From: an uncultured Porphyromonadaceae bacterium
GTDB lineage: Bacteria > Bacteroidota > Bacteroidia > Bacteroidales > Paludibacteraceae
Direction of reading: 5' to 3'
Assembly (NCBI GenBank): GCA_937898265.1
Contig: CALEJM010000154.1
Location: 1-7,247 of the forward strand
Length of the DNA stretch: 7,247 nt
Made by a program: the position numbers and the translations under genes. The notes beneath the pieces are model-generated. The model saw only the letters and a program-made list of their open reading frames with translations. It ran no database searches and was not told the DNA's origin. Positions 5,887-7,247 of the stretch are shown one piece after another. Every line of letters begins with the position of its first letter. Position 1 is the first letter of the stretch.

Positions 5887-5904
5887 ACTAATTGGACTAA
5901 TTGG
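5887..5904. repeat. Exact 9-bp tandem duplication ACTAATTGG
   Basis: Two perfect head-to-tail copies, 5887-5895 and 5896-5904, followed by the related AACTGG (5905-5910). The second copy runs into the right arm of the inverted repeat. The pair ends 47 bases before the start codon of the next gene. Confidence 0.85.
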
Positions 5905-5951
5905 AACTGGAACGGTATACTAACAATTTTTTCTTAATAAGCAAATTTACA

Positions 5952-7247
5952 ATGAAATACGATATCAGTAGTAAGAGTGCCCCAGCGATGCCAACACTTG
6001 GCACGGGCACAAAATGTATCAAACTCCTCCTCTCACAGGTGTCAAAAGACATGCACGAACCCCTTGTTCCGATGCTTTTCCCTGTGTTGGGCGCCCAGAT
6101 GTCAGGCGCAGAATTTCAGTATCCCGACCTCACTTGGAAGGAACCATGTGGCATGATGGCCAATTTGGTGGCAGAAAGTGGTGGCAACAAGGGTCAGTTG
6201 GCCAATCTCGTTGAGGCTATTTGTCGCAATTTCAGTCAGCACGACGATTTGGAACTTCAGAAACTGGTTTGCTGGCAGAGGCAAGTCAAGACCAAGTCGG
6301 CCAACAAAGAGAAGCCCGAGCGTCCCGACGTGGTGTTTCTCTTCCCGCCAGCCAACGTGACCAACGCCGCGTTCCTTCAGAATGCGATGGCTTGTGAGGC
6401 TCAAGGCAACCGAACACAGTATATCAACCTCCCCGAAGTGGAGATGGCCGACAACATGTGTGGCGGTCCCCGTCAGATCTCGCAGATGTTCCGCAATATC
6501 TACGACCGTCAACGTGCCGGCGCGCTCCGTGCCACAGCCGACGGCGTGACGGGAAATCCTGTGCTTAGGGTCAACCTTACCATCTCGTCGACACCGTATG
6601 TCACACGCAAATTCTACAAGTACGACCTCTTCAACGGCACCTTGGGACGCATGGTGTTCTCCTTCAAAGAGCGCACCCAACCCGACGGCAAGATTCCACG
6701 ACAAGGCAAATACGACGAGGCGTTCTACGCCAAGCTTGACGAGTATCTCGTGCGTCTCGAGGCTTGCAAGGGACGCTTCATCATCACCCCGCTCAACCGA
6801 CTGATTGACCGTCTGGCTGAAGACATGGCCACCCTTGCCGACCTTGCCGACGACACCCTGATGTGGGACATGTCGAAGCGCGCCATCGTCTCAGCCTGGA
6901 AGGCAGGTTGCGTGATGTGGGTGCTCAACAATCAGATTTGGACAAGGTCGATGAGCGAACTGGTGGAATGGTTGGTCTATCACGACCTCTGGAGCAAGAC
7001 CCAACTCTTCTCCGACCTCTTGGCAGAAGAAGCCGACGCCCCAAGCGAGAAACAGCGCCGCGGACCGAAGAACCTCCTCGAAAGTCTGCCCGGCACGTTC
7101 AACAAGACACAACTCGAGGCACTGCGAACCTCACTGGGCAAGGATGCCGAAGGAGCTGGAGCTCAGTTGCGCAAATGGCTCTATCGCGGCTTCATCGAGG
7201 TTGACAAGTCGACCGGGTGGTTTGTCAAAACCCCAGAATACCTGAAC
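5952..7247 (+). CDS. DUF3987/VirE-like protein with a degenerate P-loop (3' end outside the window)
   Basis: The frame is open from the ATG at 5952 to the window edge, 432 codons without a stop, so the C-terminus is cut off, probably by only a few residues. The start has A-rich upstream bases and no Shine-Dalgarno sequence; the next in-frame ATG (5988) is less likely. The order of segments resembles the DUF3987 domain of Bacteroidales VirE-like proteins. LVPMLFPVLGAQMSG is at 38-52. ESGGNKGQL (75-83) lies where a Walker A is expected, keeping Lys80 but losing the usual GK[ST]. FLFPPANVTNAAFLQ (129-143) precedes INLPEVEMAD (158-167), a place for the acidic pair. LRVNLTISSTPYVTRKF (205-221), KRAIVSAWKAGCVMW (309-323) and a winged-helix-like end, LPGTFNKTQLEALRTSLG to GFIEVDKSTGWFVKTPEYL (379-431), follow. 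The primase/VirE-N part often fused upstream is missing. Such proteins are linked to mobile elements and replication, but activity is unproven. Confidence 0.7.
   Translation, partial: MKYDISSKSAPAMPTLGTGTKCIKLLLSQVSKDMHEPLVPMLFPVLGAQMSGAEFQYPDLTWKEPCGMMANLVAESGGNKGQLANLVEAICRNFSQHDDLELQKLVCWQRQVKTKSANKEKPERPDVVFLFPPANVTNAAFLQNAMACEAQGNRTQYINLPEVEMADNMCGGPRQISQMFRNIYDRQRAGALRATADGVTGNPVLRVNLTISSTPYVTRKFYKYDLFNGTLGRMVFSFKERTQPDGKIPRQGKYDEAFYAKLDEYLVRLEACKGRFIITPLNRLIDRLAEDMATLADLADDTLMWDMSKRAIVSAWKAGCVMWVLNNQIWTRSMSELVEWLVYHDLWSKTQLFSDLLAEEADAPSEKQRRGPKNLLESLPGTFNKTQLEALRTSLGKDAEGAGAQLRKWLYRGFIEVDKSTGWFVKTPEYLN

Larger units (their letters stand above)
5768..5914. repeat. 16-bp inverted repeat flanking a 115-bp A+T-rich segment
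   Basis: CGTTCCAGTTCCAGTT (5768-5783) is the inverse complement of AATTGGAACTGGAACG (5899-5914) except for one position that would be a G-U pair in RNA; the first 13 bases match exactly. The arms overlap tandem 9-mers: TTCCAGTTG twice (5776-5793) on the left, ACTAATTGG twice (5887-5904) on the right. The layout could form a cruciform or RNA stem, bind a dimeric protein, or be the boundary of an invertible segment. Confidence 0.8.

Noticed and set aside
5333..5904. CRISPR array
   Set aside because: Repeats are only 7-16 bases, adjacent or inverted, with no regular spacers and no cas genes.
6102..6704. Minus-strand open frame of 200 codons
   Set aside because: It lies inside the DUF3987-like gene, which runs open for 432 codons with family-like segments; the antisense frame shows no domain.

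Overview
The window looks like a Bacteroidales chromosome, most likely Prevotellaceae-like, at moderately high G+C. The support is: start codons without Shine-Dalgarno sequences but with A-rich flanks, a promoter of the Bacteroidetes type (TTG - 19 bp - TAnnTTTG), a CPA2 antiporter with a universal-stress-protein-like tail next to phoH, a beta-propeller lipoprotein, and a DUF3987/VirE-like gene of the kind common in Bacteroidales. The genus is inference; there is no rRNA or other strong marker.

Layout. Positions 3-557 hold the end of an unrecognised gene. It overlaps by one base a long ORF (557-2950) that is a chimera: a lipoprotein signal plus the N-terminal half of an alpha/beta hydrolase, joined in frame near 1058-1070 to a cation:proton antiporter that has lost its first membrane segment. 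Arginine codon choice changes at the same place. The joint is therefore either a recent deletion/recombination or an assembly error, and the genes left of it may not belong with those on the right. Next come phoH (2954-3922, 3 bases after the antiporter) and a YncE-like/DUF5074-like beta-propeller lipoprotein (3941-5080, 18 bases later); these look like one transcription unit with the antiporter. A strong intrinsic terminator (5263-5296) closes this unit.

From 5297 to 5951 there is no convincing gene but much structure: an array of GGGATTT units with palindromes (5333-5435), a 47-nt hairpin (5473-5519) whose right arm carries the -33 element of a good promoter (-7 at 5534-5541), a structured leader with competing pairings (about 5549-5665), three exact 9-bp tandem duplications of different sequence, and a 16-bp inverted repeat (5768-5783 / 5899-5914) around a 47-bp stretch that is almost purely A+T. 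This leads into a DUF3987-like gene (5952 to the window edge) with a degenerate P-loop. Iteron-like 9-mers, an A+T tract and long inverted repeats before a helicase/primase-associated type of gene are the most intriguing part of the window. They could be an origin-like or autoregulatory region, or an invertible segment; none of these is proven by sequence alone.
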